A stretch of DNA of 9,717 nt from Chloroflexota bacterium (GTDB lineage Bacteria; Chloroflexota; Anaerolineae; Promineifilales; Promineifilaceae). This document shows, one piece after another, positions 1-6,567 of the stretch. Location: the NCBI GenBank assembly GCA_024223125.1, contig JAAEOP010000990.1, positions 1 through 9,717 of the forward strand, read 5' to 3'. Under the pieces are notes generated by a model. It was given only the letters and a program-made list of their open reading frames with translations. It was not told where the DNA came from and did no database searches. Made by a program: the position numbers and the translations under genes. Numbering within the stretch: position 1 is the stretch's first letter; each line of letters begins with the position of its first letter.

Positions 1-37
1 GAAAAGTTGGCAACTATATTCTAAGAAAGCATCTTAC

Positions 38-3000
38 CTATCGTTCGACAAAGAAGCCATCCATCCGTTCAGAACCATACCCATTGGCAGAGCCATCAAA
101 GTACAGGCTGAAACTACTACAACTTGTGCTGGAACCGGTGGCCACATTCTCACAAACAAAGATGTCAGACCCATCGCCACTTAAACCGGAGACGCTAAAA
201 TCGCCGCGTGTGGTTAGATAGAGATCAGCGCCTGTATCATTGATCCAGGTCCCGATCACATCTTCGTTGCCGGAGTTGTGCAAAGCGACGTCGGATCCAT
301 CAAAAGCCATCGCCCAACTACCGCTGGTGTTAGCCCCTAATGAGGTGGCATCAAAGTAAAGAATATCTTCATCTCTACCGCTGATGCCAACGTTGAAACT
401 GCCGCTGGTACTGAGCATGAGACGGCCGTCAGGAGCAATACCAATCGCGTCCACATCTTCCCCACTGGTCGTCAGGTTTACATCTGAGCCGTCAAAGTAC
501 CATTCATAGGTTCCGGCCGTACTGCTGCCAGTGGACGTGGGCACAAAGCGCACAATATCGGAATCATCCACAGAACCAACATCCGGGATGCTGGGCGCAC
601 CTATGAAGCTGAGTAGAATCGTACCATCATTCAACAGATGGAACGCATCCACATCGGCCGCGCCATTGTTGCCTAAGCCTACATCAGAACCATCAAAATA
701 CATCGCCCACGTCCCTGTGTCGGTGTCATAAGCCACAATGTCCTCATCGGCAAAGGAAACGCCGCCGACATTACCACCAGAAGAAGAACCCACATAGATC
801 ACATCGGCGCCACCAGGCGGCGGTGTGTTGGTCGGTGTGGGTGGCAGCGGCGTATTGGTTGGTGTCGGTGGGACAGTTGTATTCGTCGGTGTTGGCGGCA
901 CAGACGTGTTTGTCGGCGTTGGGGGGACAGACGTATTGGTCGGTGTTGGCGGGACCGGTGTGTCGGTCGGTGGAACCGGTGTATCAGTCGGCGGAGCTGG
1001 TGTATTGGTGGGCACAACGCCACTGTTACAGATTTCCACACTCCAGCCATTCAACGAACCAGAGTCACCCGACGTATAATGATCAGTCACTTCCAGCAAC
1101 CATGTTCCATTACCGTTCTCGCCGTCAAAGGCGCTTAACGAATTGTTGGGAATGAAAGTGCCGTTAATCGCTGGAGGCGACCCTGCACATTGATTTTCCA
1201 CCGCTGCGGCCGCTTCGTCGTCTAATGTAGCCAGAATGTCATCGATGCTGCACCCATAGGTGGACGCGGGAACACCAGGACGATCTATGATGGTTACGGC
1301 CGTGCCTGTATCCTGATGACGCAAAACAAAGCTCAAATCACCCGGCCAGGCATGAGGCATATCCACACTCACATTCAGATCATCAATCGTACCGCTACCA
1401 TTTACCGTTAGGTTCGAGCTAATCAACGTCACGCCGTTGGGCATACTGATAGGTACATCAGTACTCGTGTAGGTGGTACAGGCTCCTGGCGCCGGCGTAT
1501 TTGTCGGCGTTGGCGGCGGTGATGTGTTTGTTGCCGTGGGAGTAGGCCCGCCGGCCACGCAGTTGTAGCATACCAGGGCAAAATCCTGATCCGTGCTGTC
1601 GCCATTACCAGGTACGCCATCGCCACTAATGTTAAAGGCTGTTACTGTGATATCAATATTCCCGCTGGTTCCCGACGGCCGGAAAACGGCTTCATAATTA
1701 TTGGCGTTGTCAGCGCTGCCGCCAGTGGCGCTCCATTGACCTGAGAACCGGTTGCCCAGGTAAGCGCTGCCGTTAATCGTCGCCGACAGGTTCAGGTTGT
1801 TCACCTGCGGACTGGTTCCAATAGAGCCGGCCGCATCGGTATAAGCCAACACAATACGTACCGGCTTGCCAGAATCGGCCACCTGCCCATTCCACGTCCA
1901 CGTTTGCCCAGAACTGCCAAATAGCTGCGATTGGTCAATTAGCACACGAGACGTATTGTCAAAAGCCGTTTCCAGATTAGGCATCCCGTAGCCCTGACTA
2001 TTGCTAGGCAGGGTATCGTTGGCGCCGGTACCGGTCAGGTAAGTGGGATGAGCAATCATGTATGATTTCATCATCGCCGGGCTGGGGGTAAGGCCATAAT
2101 TATTTTCCAACCAGTAGTAATACAAAGAGGAAACGCCGGCCAATGCCGGGGTAGAATGGCTGGTTCCAGAAGAAGCGGCAAACGTCGTCTGGCCGCTGGG
2201 CCGGTACTGATCGCACACACTGGAGCCGTTATAACTGCCATTGGTGCTGGCTGTGCCCTGAATATGCGTTCCGGGAGCAATTACTTCCGGCTTGACACGG
2301 CCGCCAGGAGCAGGCCCGCGGCTTGAGAAGCTGATGATGTCACGCCAATCGTTGGCCCCAGAGGAACCGATAGCACAACCATCCGTCCAATTGCCATCTT
2401 CATCATTAGGACGCACATTTTCAGATGCGCCAACGGTGATCATATTCTTGCCGTTGCCGGGTGTCCCAATAGTGCCGCTACCGGAACCACTATTCCCGGC
2501 AGAGAAGAACATAATCAATTCTTGGTTACCGGTTTGAGTTAAATCGGCATCGCGTACACCCACGTCAAACGCCTGCGAAGAAGAATCATACTGGCTGGCG
2601 CAGCCACTGCAGCCCCAAGAGTTACTGGTGATATCTGCGCCACTGTCCTGGCTACTTTTGATGAGACCGGTGTCGGTGTTGCTACATTTGACCAGATCGA
2701 AACCGGAGTTGTCAAAGATGCGGGTTCCGGCGTAACGGCCGTAAGGATTCATTCCTTGCCCCCGTTGGTACCCATTGGGATCGCGGAAGGGGAAACCGCT
2801 GCGTGTGTCGTACCCACCGGCGATGCTCACGTTGATGTGTCCATGTCCATCTGGCCCGGCGCCGTTAGAAGAGCTGGTACAGTTGTCAACATAAACCAAA
2901 CGGGTAGGGTTGCTTGTTGAACCAAACTCATGCAATGTGGAATCGCTGGAATTTACAGAACCGGTGCCGATGCCATCATCTACAATATCTACCACCGGGT

Positions 3001-3961
3001 AATCAGGGGGGTTAGCGCTAAAACCGAGGCCATTGAGCCAGGTCAGGTAGCCGGTGCCAGAGGGGCTGCCACCAGAGACGTGGTTGGCAATAATTTGGGC
3101 CTGAACTTCATCGGTTAGTTCACGTTCAAACCATTCGCCCACCCAGGTAACATCGGGCTGTTGAGCTAACCGGGTAATGTCGTCGCGGTGCATAGTGACG
3201 ATGATGTTTTGGTAGTTGAGGATGGCTTCCCAATTGGTATGGGCGGTTACGGTCGTTTCTTTGACAAAATCTTCCGTTACTGATTCCCCTTCGTGCCGCA
3301 ACATCTGGACAGTAACTTTGACAAGATCATTTTTAACTTTGCCAGTATCATCCGCCTGACGCAAAGATTCACCCAACTTGAAGTAAGGTTGGTACAGGTC
3401 GCTAAACTGCATGAAATCACCGTCAGCGGCCCATTTGTCTAATTGTGCCCGGCTATTGCCATCGGCCCATACCAAATAGGCATTGCTGACCACGTATTGC
3501 ACCGGTACGGCTCCGGCATCCTTGACTGCTTCTAACCACTCATCCCTGATGGGACCGACAAATTGGATCAGGTGTAAAGCGGGTGCGTTGGTTTCTACGG
3601 CCGTCAATGATTGAGGTACGGCCGTTAGATCATCCGTCTGTGAGTTGAATGGATAGGCGTCAATCATGATCCAATCCATATCATCTGCCAGGGTTATTTT
3701 TGATTGGCTCGCGGCCGGCAGGCGCGCAAGGGTTGTGTCAGAGACTTTGTATAGGGCAAATGCGCCGTAATCGTACCAGAGCGTAATGCCTGGCGCCGCG
3801 GCATTTAATACCCCTGGCGCAGCAATAACTTTGTGTGTCGCCGAACTATCGGCAATATCCAGAGTATCTGCTTTCAGGCTACTGCTACTCATGCTAAGAA
3901 CAATAAAGAACACGGCACTGAACAAAGCTGCCACAAGAATAAAATGTCGCCATCTTTTCAT
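38..3961 (-). CDS. Secreted subtilisin-like (S8, KP-43-type) serine protease with P domain and C-terminal repeat domain
   Basis: Predicted extracellular endopeptidase of 1307 residues. Residues 1-31 form a signal peptide (basic KRWRH, hydrophobic core, likely cleavage after LKA). Residues about 32-290 look like a propeptide region. The catalytic domain spans about 315-670: Asp328 in VDIVDDG, His373 in DGHGHINVSIAGG, oxyanion-hole Asn490 in FFSAGNSG, and nucleophile Ser601 in SGTSHSTPALAG, so the triad is intact. Residues about 680-800 match the beta domain that follows the catalytic domain in KP-43-type proteases (VLAYTDAAG). A short Thr/Pro linker (804-826) leads to a P/Homo B domain at about 828-982 (MPHAWPGDLSF, NGTWLLEVTD, LNGWSVEI). 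A second linker (983-1050) precedes four FDGS repeats (1052-1307). No dockerin, LPXTG or transmembrane anchor is visible, so it is probably released or held by its C-terminal domain. The start is supported by AGGAGG nine bases upstream. The substrate is unknown. The histidine motif lacks the usual Thr of HGTH. I am very sure of the family. Confidence 0.95.
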   Translation of the reverse strand: MKRWRHFILVAALFSAVFFIVLSMSSSSLKADTLDIADSSATHKVIAAPGVLNAAAPGITLWYDYGAFALYKVSDTTLARLPAASQSKITLADDMDWIMIDAYPFNSQTDDLTAVPQSLTAVETNAPALHLIQFVGPIRDEWLEAVKDAGAVPVQYVVSNAYLVWADGNSRAQLDKWAADGDFMQFSDLYQPYFKLGESLRQADDTGKVKNDLVKVTVQMLRHEGESVTEDFVKETTVTAHTNWEAILNYQNIIVTMHRDDITRLAQQPDVTWVGEWFERELTDEVQAQIIANHVSGGSPSGTGYLTWLNGLGFSANPPDYPVVDIVDDGIGTGSVNSSDSTLHEFGSTSNPTRLVYVDNCTSSSNGAGPDGHGHINVSIAGGYDTRSGFPFRDPNGYQRGQGMNPYGRYAGTRIFDNSGFDLVKCSNTDTGLIKSSQDSGADITSNSWGCSGCASQYDSSSQAFDVGVRDADLTQTGNQELIMFFSAGNSGSGSGTIGTPGNGKNMITVGASENVRPNDEDGNWTDGCAIGSSGANDWRDIISFSSRGPAPGGRVKPEVIAPGTHIQGTASTNGSYNGSSVCDQYRPSGQTTFAASSGTSHSTPALAGVSSLYYYWLENNYGLTPSPAMMKSYMIAHPTYLTGTGANDTLPSNSQGYGMPNLETAFDNTSRVLIDQSQLFGSSGQTWTWNGQVADSGKPVRIVLAYTDAAGSIGTSPQVNNLNLSATINGSAYLGNRFSGQWSATGGSADNANNYEAVFRPSGTSGNIDITVTAFNISGDGVPGNGDSTDQDFALVCYNCVAGGPTPTATNTSPPPTPTNTPAPGACTTYTSTDVPISMPNGVTLISSNLTVNGSGTIDDLNVSVDMPHAWPGDLSFVLRHQDTGTAVTIIDRPGVPASTYGCSIDDILATLDDEAAAAVENQCAGSPPAINGTFIPNNSLSAFDGENGNGTWLLEVTDHYTSGDSGSLNGWSVEICNSGVVPTNTPAPPTDTPVPPTDTPVPPTPTNTSVPPTPTNTSVPPTPTNTTVPPTPTNTPLPPTPTNTPPPGGADVIYVGSSSGGNVGGVSFADEDIVAYDTDTGTWAMYFDGSDVGLGNNGAADVDAFHLLNDGTILLSFIGAPSIPDVGSVDDSDIVRFVPTSTGSSTAGTYEWYFDGSDVNLTTSGEDVDAIGIAPDGRLMLSTSGSFNVGISGRDEDILYFDATSLGANTSGSWAMAFDGSDVALHNSGNEDVIGTWINDTGADLYLTTRGDFSVSGLSGDGSDIFVCENVATGSSTSCSSFSLYFDGSANGYGSERMDGFFVER
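41..808 (-). repeat. Four imperfect FDGS protein repeats in the protease C-terminus (about 66-residue period)
   Basis: Residues 1052-1307 of the protease contain four copies of a module of the form D-E/S-DI-(V/L)-x-(Y/F), a Gly/Ser/Thr-rich loop, W-x-x-x-FDGSDV-x-L, then DVDA and a hydrophobic DG-x-(I/L)-xLS strand. The FDGS motifs begin at residues 1089, 1156, 1220 and 1288, so the spacing is 67, 64 and 68 residues. The fourth copy is shorter and degenerate (YFDGSANGYG) and ends the protein. The DNA shows the same spaced copies of a segment reading ccatcaaa on the plus strand. The alternating strands and Asp/Gly loops suggest a beta-propeller-like or other all-beta fold, perhaps calcium-binding. 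That is inference; I do not recognise a named domain. Confidence 0.8.
812..1015 (-). repeat. 27-base coding tandem repeat for a Thr/Pro/Asn linker
   Basis: Residues 983-1050 of the protease are low-complexity Thr/Pro/Val/Asn. The core is a 9-residue unit VPPTPTNTS (27 bases) repeated about five times with small changes (S to T, P or L). It is preceded by two shorter PVPPTDT units. It separates the P domain from the C-terminal repeat domain and is probably an extended, possibly O-glycosylated, flexible linker. A second short stretch of the same type lies at about 1484-1552 (residues 804-826). The near-identical units make the tract prone to length change by slippage. Confidence 0.9.
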
Positions 3962-4017
3962 AATTTACTTCCTCCTCGATTGTGGGATAGATGATATTTT
4001 AATAAATGGGTTTTCAT
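3958..4017 (-). CDS. Possible 19-codon leader ORF overlapping the protease start
   Basis: Reading the minus strand, an ATG at 4017-4015 opens a frame coding MKTHLLKYHLSHNRGGSKL and stops at TGA 3960-3958. That TGA shares bases with the protease start in the classic ATGA overlap. The protease Shine-Dalgarno AGGAGG lies inside this frame, as two Gly codons. The frame has no ribosome binding site at normal distance: an AGGAGG at 4037-4042 is 19 bases away. It is 11 bases from an ATG ATG TAA whose stop overlaps this ORF's start. A 19-codon open frame can easily arise by chance, so this is only a candidate for translational coupling. Confidence 0.25.
   Translation of the reverse strand: MKTHLLKYHLSHNRGGSKL
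3971..3976 (-). promoter_or_regulatory. Strong Shine-Dalgarno site of the protease gene
   Basis: The minus strand reads AGGAGG here, nine bases before the ATG at 3961. It is a full consensus match and fixes the protease start, which also gives a proper signal peptide. Confidence 0.85.
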
Positions 4018-4163
4018 TACATCATGTGTTATCTGGCCTCCTTTTAGCAAACGACAGTAACGGCCGTTTATTAACCACACAAAATACGCAAGAATACAAC
4101 AGACAGGAGAGAAGCTTTCATACACTCACCCCGGGTTATGCGTTTGCTTAACAAGACATATAG

Positions 4164-4185
4164 ACCCGGCCTAAAAGACCCGGGT
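4164..4185. other. GC-rich inverted repeat (hairpin) in the protease leader
   Basis: ACCCGG (4164-4169) and CCGGGT (4180-4185) can form a six-pair stem with a ten-base loop, extendable with a G-T pair. A related CCCGGGTT lies at 4130-4137. On the plus strand four Ts follow, as in a weak terminator, but no plus-strand gene ends here. On the minus strand no T-run follows. It may be leader structure or the partial end of the upstream phosphatase transcript. Confidence 0.4.
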
Positions 4186-4244
4186 TTTCACAAAAAAGGA
4201 ATGTTCTGATTTGTCTTCATTGCAAGGACATGATGGGGTCTGAT

Positions 4245-4278
4245 TTTACAAGCCCCCCGCCCAACTTGCTCTTGTAAA
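4245..4278. other. 8-bp perfect inverted repeat with C-rich loop in the protease leader
   Basis: TTTACAAG (4245-4252) is the exact reverse complement of CTTGTAAA (4271-4278), separated by 18 bases that begin with a run of six C. It lies 30-70 bases after the likely transcription start of the protease. It could be an RNA hairpin with a G-rich loop on the minus-strand transcript, or an operator dyad. The role is unknown. Confidence 0.4.
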
Positions 4279-4317
4279 TGGGTTCAAGAAATAAGGTAGC
4301 TTCCACCTGCATCTTAT

Positions 4318-4346
4318 ATTATAGTGGCGGTTGCCTAAAATTTCTA
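4318..4346 (-). promoter_or_regulatory. Candidate sigma-70-type promoter of the protease gene
   Basis: On the minus strand a perfect -10 box TATAAT sits at 4318-4323. A -35-like TAGAAA (four of six consensus positions) sits at 4341-4346, with an exact 17-base spacer. Transcription would start near 4311 and give a leader of about 350 bases. It lies just after the end of the phosphatase gene, so the protease would have its own promoter. The match is by eye; AT-rich DNA gives such matches by chance. Confidence 0.4.
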
Positions 4347-4409
4347 TTATGAAAGCATAAAAAATACCGCTCATTTTGGATCATATATTTTCGGAATTGG
4401 CCTTACACA

Positions 4410-4946
4410 TTACGAGGCTTGAGAAATAAGCCATGCTTCCAATTCTTTTTGATGGCGACGTTCTAATTTGGTCAACGGCCGTCTACTTTTCATCAACCCA
4501 TTTGCCTGATCAAAGGTCAACCCCTCCTCCTTCATCAGGTAAGCGGCCAATAATGTGGCCGAACGGCCGCGCCCTTTGGCACAGTGGATGAGAACGGAAC
4601 GGCCGTCATTCACTTCACGTTTAATCCAGGCCACCCCCTCTGTCAAAACATCGTCCGCGGGTATGGTCACATCAAGTACCTTATACTGCACATGGCTGAT
4701 GTCGTACTTCCTATACAAGTCAACATCATCTTCCCGCTCCGCTCGAATATTCACCACCGCGCCAATATCATGATGGATGATAAAATCATAATCTCGCCGG
4801 TACGTGGGCGCGCCCCCCAACCACAACTCAGCCTCAATATTCTCAGCCGGCGTAATCTGGTCAAACCAAAGATGCCCCTGAATTTGTTCGTAGGTAAAAC
4901 GGATGGCCGGATATAGTTTATCAAAGGCCCAATGAAAGGGATTCAT
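4410..4946 (-). CDS. Dual-specificity protein phosphatase (PTPMT1-like)
   Basis: A 178-residue cysteine-dependent phosphatase, probably cytoplasmic. The P-loop HCAKGRGRS places the nucleophile at Cys122 and the phosphate-binding Arg at 128. Asp92 in LDVTIPADD, 30 residues upstream, is in the right place for the general acid. The N-terminal part [18 protein letters not shown] and [13 protein letters not shown] resembles PTPMT1-like and plant-type dual-specificity phosphatases, and the length fits a single catalytic domain. Members of this group act on phosphotyrosine/phosphoserine or on phosphatidylglycerophosphate; the substrate cannot be told from sequence. No Shine-Dalgarno precedes the ATG. 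A six-codon frame (4963-4943) ends with an ATGA overlap on this start, possibly by chance. It has the same strand as the protease but is separated from it by 448 bases, so there is no clear operon. Confidence 0.92.
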   Translation of the reverse strand: MNPFHWAFDKLYPAIRFTYEQIQGHLWFDQITPAENIEAELWLGGAPTYRRDYDFIIHHDIGAVVNIRAEREDDVDLYRKYDISHVQYKVLDVTIPADDVLTEGVAWIKREVNDGRSVLIHCAKGRGRSATLLAAYLMKEEGLTFDQANGLMKSRRPLTKLERRHQKELEAWLISQAS

Positions 4947-5053
4947 TCTGGAAGAATAGCCATGAAAAGCAGAACTGACAACTTACATTTAACGGCCGTA
5001 CTAACCACAAATTTTTGGATTGACTATGATGGCAAGTAGTTGCAGTTTTCTAC

Positions 5054-5392
5054 CTAATCGAGTGTGTTATAGGCACCCTTTAGAAAACCCTCCCGCAACA
5101 CCTTGTCCGGCACAGTAGCGGCTAAGACCTGGATAAGCTTGTGCGTGCCGTTGAGAATTCTTCCCGTGCCTCCCTGGGCTACTGCTTCTTCGAGTTGTTC
5201 CTGCGCCTGATCGGGGGCGAATAACTCCACATACAATAACCCCAAAGCGAACATATTACCCACCACATATTCAAGATGTTCAATTTTGGCAGCGATACAC
5301 AAACCGTTTTTTAGGGCTTTCAGCGCCGACCCAAAACGGCCGTACACAATGCCTAACCATATTCGTAAACTTAACCAAACTGCTCGTGTAAT
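5054..5392 (-). pseudogene. C-terminal remnant of a TPR-containing (LuxR/SARP-type AAA) regulator
   Basis: A 97-residue frame can start at GTG 5347. TPR-like sequence (AVWLSLRIWLGIV) continues upstream of that codon to an in-frame TAA at 5395-5393, so the start is probably not real. Residues GRFGSALKALKNGL and YVVGNMFALGLLYVELFAPDQAQEQLEEA follow the TPR pattern seen in the C-terminal half of large Chloroflexota ATPase/TPR regulators. After an abrupt join, LIQVLAATVPDKVLREGFLKGA resembles the extreme C-terminus of such proteins. Full-length members are many hundreds of residues, so the ATPase, the DNA-binding domain and an internal block are missing. No Shine-Dalgarno precedes the GTG. The family identity is from memory of typical sequences. 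An expressed small protein is not excluded. Confidence 0.55.
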
Positions 5393-5586
5393 TTAGCCAT
5401 TTGTGCCTTCTTGGAAGATGCTCCCATCATAGCTACCATATCAATCATATGCCAAAATATAGCTTCAACAGCTTGCTAGGGCATCATTTCCTTTTGATAA
5501 TCTGTAGAAATGTTAAAATTCAGTTAGGCTTCGGGATTTGCTGATGTTGATTTTGTTTCTGTGTCTTCTTGCGTTACCATGTTCAT
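5371..5586 (-). pseudogene. Possible decayed small gene with two in-frame stops
   Basis: A minus-strand frame starts with ATG AAC ATG (5586) seven bases after AGAGG and reads MNMVTQEDTETKSTSANPEA. It then meets TAA and continues LNFNISTDYQKEMMP, meets TAG, and ends QAVEAIFWHMIDMVAM, followed by a Lys-rich tail to TAA at 5373-5371. Both internal stops are one C-to-T change from Gln codons. The hydrophilic start, helical tail and plausible ribosome site make it look protein-like. However, two stops in 72 codons is no fewer than chance allows, so the evidence is weak. I do not recognise the family. It overlaps the end of the TPR remnant by 22 bases. Confidence 0.25.
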
Positions 5587-5629
5587 TTGGTAGCCTCTTT
5601 GTGGATTCTGGTTTGGAGAATCGGAGTAA

Positions 5630-5956
5630 ATAACGTGTCCAGGCGGGCAGACAATCGTTGTGGAAGCGGGACGTAAACCGGGACGATACAAAGCCGCATT
5701 TATGCAACCCGACTGCGCGGCCTGCGAATTTTTGGATAAATGCCAACTGAATGAGCTTAAACGTCAACCCAAGCGTATGTTGTATTTTACGTTGGCCCAA
5801 ATGGACGTCGCTCGTCGTCGGAAATTGATGAAACAGGCAGAGCAATCTGACTGTAACTTGCGGGCAGATGTCGAAGCGACGGTGAGAGAATTAAGTTGCC
5901 GGTTGGACAGTGGCAACCTACGAGTCCGGGGCAAATCGAGGAGTAAACAATGGTAA
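5630..5956 (+). pseudogene. DDE transposase remnant (IS1182-like), truncated at both ends
   Basis: The open frame runs from just after a TAA at 5627-5629 and reads ITCPGGQTIVVEAGRKPGRY, then CAACEFLDKC with the Cys-x-x-Cys-x5-Cys pattern. It continues through a Tyr/Arg-rich stretch to LRADVEATVRELSCR and LRVRG. This is the C-terminal part of IS1182-like transposases, where the region corresponding to RAGIEATMSE carries the last acidic catalytic residue. Homology extends upstream of the GTG at 5660, so no genuine start exists. The N-terminal catalytic part with the two Asp residues is absent. After LRVRG the frame diverges and stops where family members normally continue. I see no terminal inverted repeats. 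The frame overlaps the MOSC gene by seven bases, so one end of the element was probably lost against that gene. Confidence 0.75.
5938..5943 (+). promoter_or_regulatory. Shine-Dalgarno site of the MOSC gene, inside the transposase remnant
   Basis: GAGGAG lies six bases before the ATG at 5950, a strong match that fixes this start. It falls in the last codons of the transposase remnant frame. Confidence 0.75.
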
Positions 5957-6501
5957 CCCATTTGAGTACAGTAGAAATTGAGGCCGGGATGTCCCGTGTG
6001 GCTGAATCTCCACAGGACGGGGGCACAGTAGAGATGATTGTAGCCCGGCCGGAAATTGAGGCAAGACAGGTGTTAACGGCCGGTACGTTTACACAAGAAG
6101 AGGGTCTAGTTGGAGACAATTGGCAAGCAAGAGGCAGCAAATATACGGCCGACGGCCGTGCTGAACCAGACCGGCAAATTACCCTCATGAATGCCCGCTT
6201 GTTAAACCTAATTGCCGGAGAGCGAGAACGGTGGCCACTGGCTGGCGACCAACTTATCGTAGATATTGATTTGTGCCGCGATAATTTGGAACCGGGGCAA
6301 CAGTTACAGGTGGGACAAGCGGTTTTTGAAGTAACGGCCTCACCCCATAACGGTTGCAAGAAATTCTCACAAAGGTTTGGCGTAGATGCGGTTAAATTTG
6401 TCAACTCGGCCGTCGGCAAAGAGCAACGTTTACGTGGCATCTACGTAAAAGTGGTGCAGCCCGGAACGGTACAAACCGGAGACACCATCCAAAAAATCTA
6501 A
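5950..6501 (+). CDS. MOSC domain-containing protein
   Basis: A 183-residue cytoplasmic protein with a MOSC fold, the domain found at the C-terminus of molybdenum cofactor sulfurases and in stand-alone proteins such as YiiM. Early motifs are GLVGDNWQARGS (52-63) and RQITLMNARLLNLIAG (75-90). The core follows with GDQLIVDIDLCRDNL (99-113), PGQQLQVGQAVFEVT (115-129) and SPHNGCKKF, whose Cys136 matches the conserved cysteine of the domain. The end, GIYVKVVQPGTVQTGDTI, is the typical closing strand. Stand-alone MOSC proteins are thought to handle sulfur or molybdenum-cofactor groups; this one's reaction is unknown. It carries no ferredoxin or PLP domain. The start is set by GAGGAG upstream. Any promoter must lie within the transposase remnant. 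No molybdenum-related neighbour is visible. Confidence 0.88.
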   Translation: MVTHLSTVEIEAGMSRVAESPQDGGTVEMIVARPEIEARQVLTAGTFTQEEGLVGDNWQARGSKYTADGRAEPDRQITLMNARLLNLIAGERERWPLAGDQLIVDIDLCRDNLEPGQQLQVGQAVFEVTASPHNGCKKFSQRFGVDAVKFVNSAVGKEQRLRGIYVKVVQPGTVQTGDTIQKI

Positions 6502-6567
6502 CATCTCAACTTTGTGATTTTGAGGAATCCGCATTCTCAAATGCGGACACTGATTACGAATCACGGA
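6502..6567. terminator. Hairpin between convergent MOSC and RDD genes
   Basis: TCCGCATT (6528-6535) pairs perfectly with AATGCGGA (6540-6547) around a four-base loop CTCA. It lies midway between two convergent stop codons, where a shared terminator is expected. No clear T-run follows on either strand, so it is not a classic intrinsic terminator. After it come short ATTACG/GATTA-type direct repeats (about 6551-6579) of the kind seen in intergenic repeats. Confidence 0.45.

Larger units (their letters stand above)
3962..4409. other. 448-base spacer, probable 5' leader of the protease mRNA
   Basis: No real gene fits here except the possible leader ORF; the plus-strand frame covering 3786-4151 is antisense to the protease and looks random. 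The spacer is AT-richer than its neighbours. In minus-strand order it holds a sigma-70-like promoter (4318-4346), an inverted repeat (4245-4278), a GC-rich inverted repeat (4164-4185), one ACGGCCGT palindrome (4060-4067), an AGGAGG at 4037-4042 and the true ribosome binding site. If the promoter is real, the leader is about 350 bases, long for an ordinary bacterial gene. I recognise no known riboswitch. Confidence 0.6.

Noticed and set aside
1..37. Terminator just after the protease stop
   Set aside because: AGTTG and CAACT at 5-15 are separated by one base, too close for a loop, and no T-run follows.
820..1015. Regularly spaced repeats that look like a small CRISPR array
   Set aside because: The period is 27 bases with no unique spacers, and the units code an in-frame Thr/Pro linker of the protease on the minus strand.
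823..1155. Plus-strand open frames with Val/Gly-rich translation
   Set aside because: They are the antisense reading of the protease linker repeat, with no ribosome site of their own.
3786..4151. Plus-strand frame of 121 codons reaching into the spacer
   Set aside because: It is antisense to the protease signal peptide, lacks recognisable protein features, and its spacer part overlaps the leader elements.
4164..4188. Intrinsic terminator on the plus strand
   Set aside because: The stem is followed by only four Ts, and no plus-strand gene ends upstream of it.
4555..4916. Plus-strand frames within the phosphatase gene
   Set aside because: The minus strand codes a clear phosphatase with catalytic motif; the plus frames are shadows.
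5371..5586. Stop-codon reassignment or selenocysteine/pyrrolysine-type recoding
   Set aside because: The two internal stops are TAA and TAG, while complete genes nearby end normally with TAA and TAG; simple decay or a chance frame is more likely.
5513..6440. Several minus-strand frames opposite the transposase remnant and MOSC gene
   Set aside because: The plus-strand readings match known families; the minus readings show Ser/Pro/Arg-rich shadow composition.
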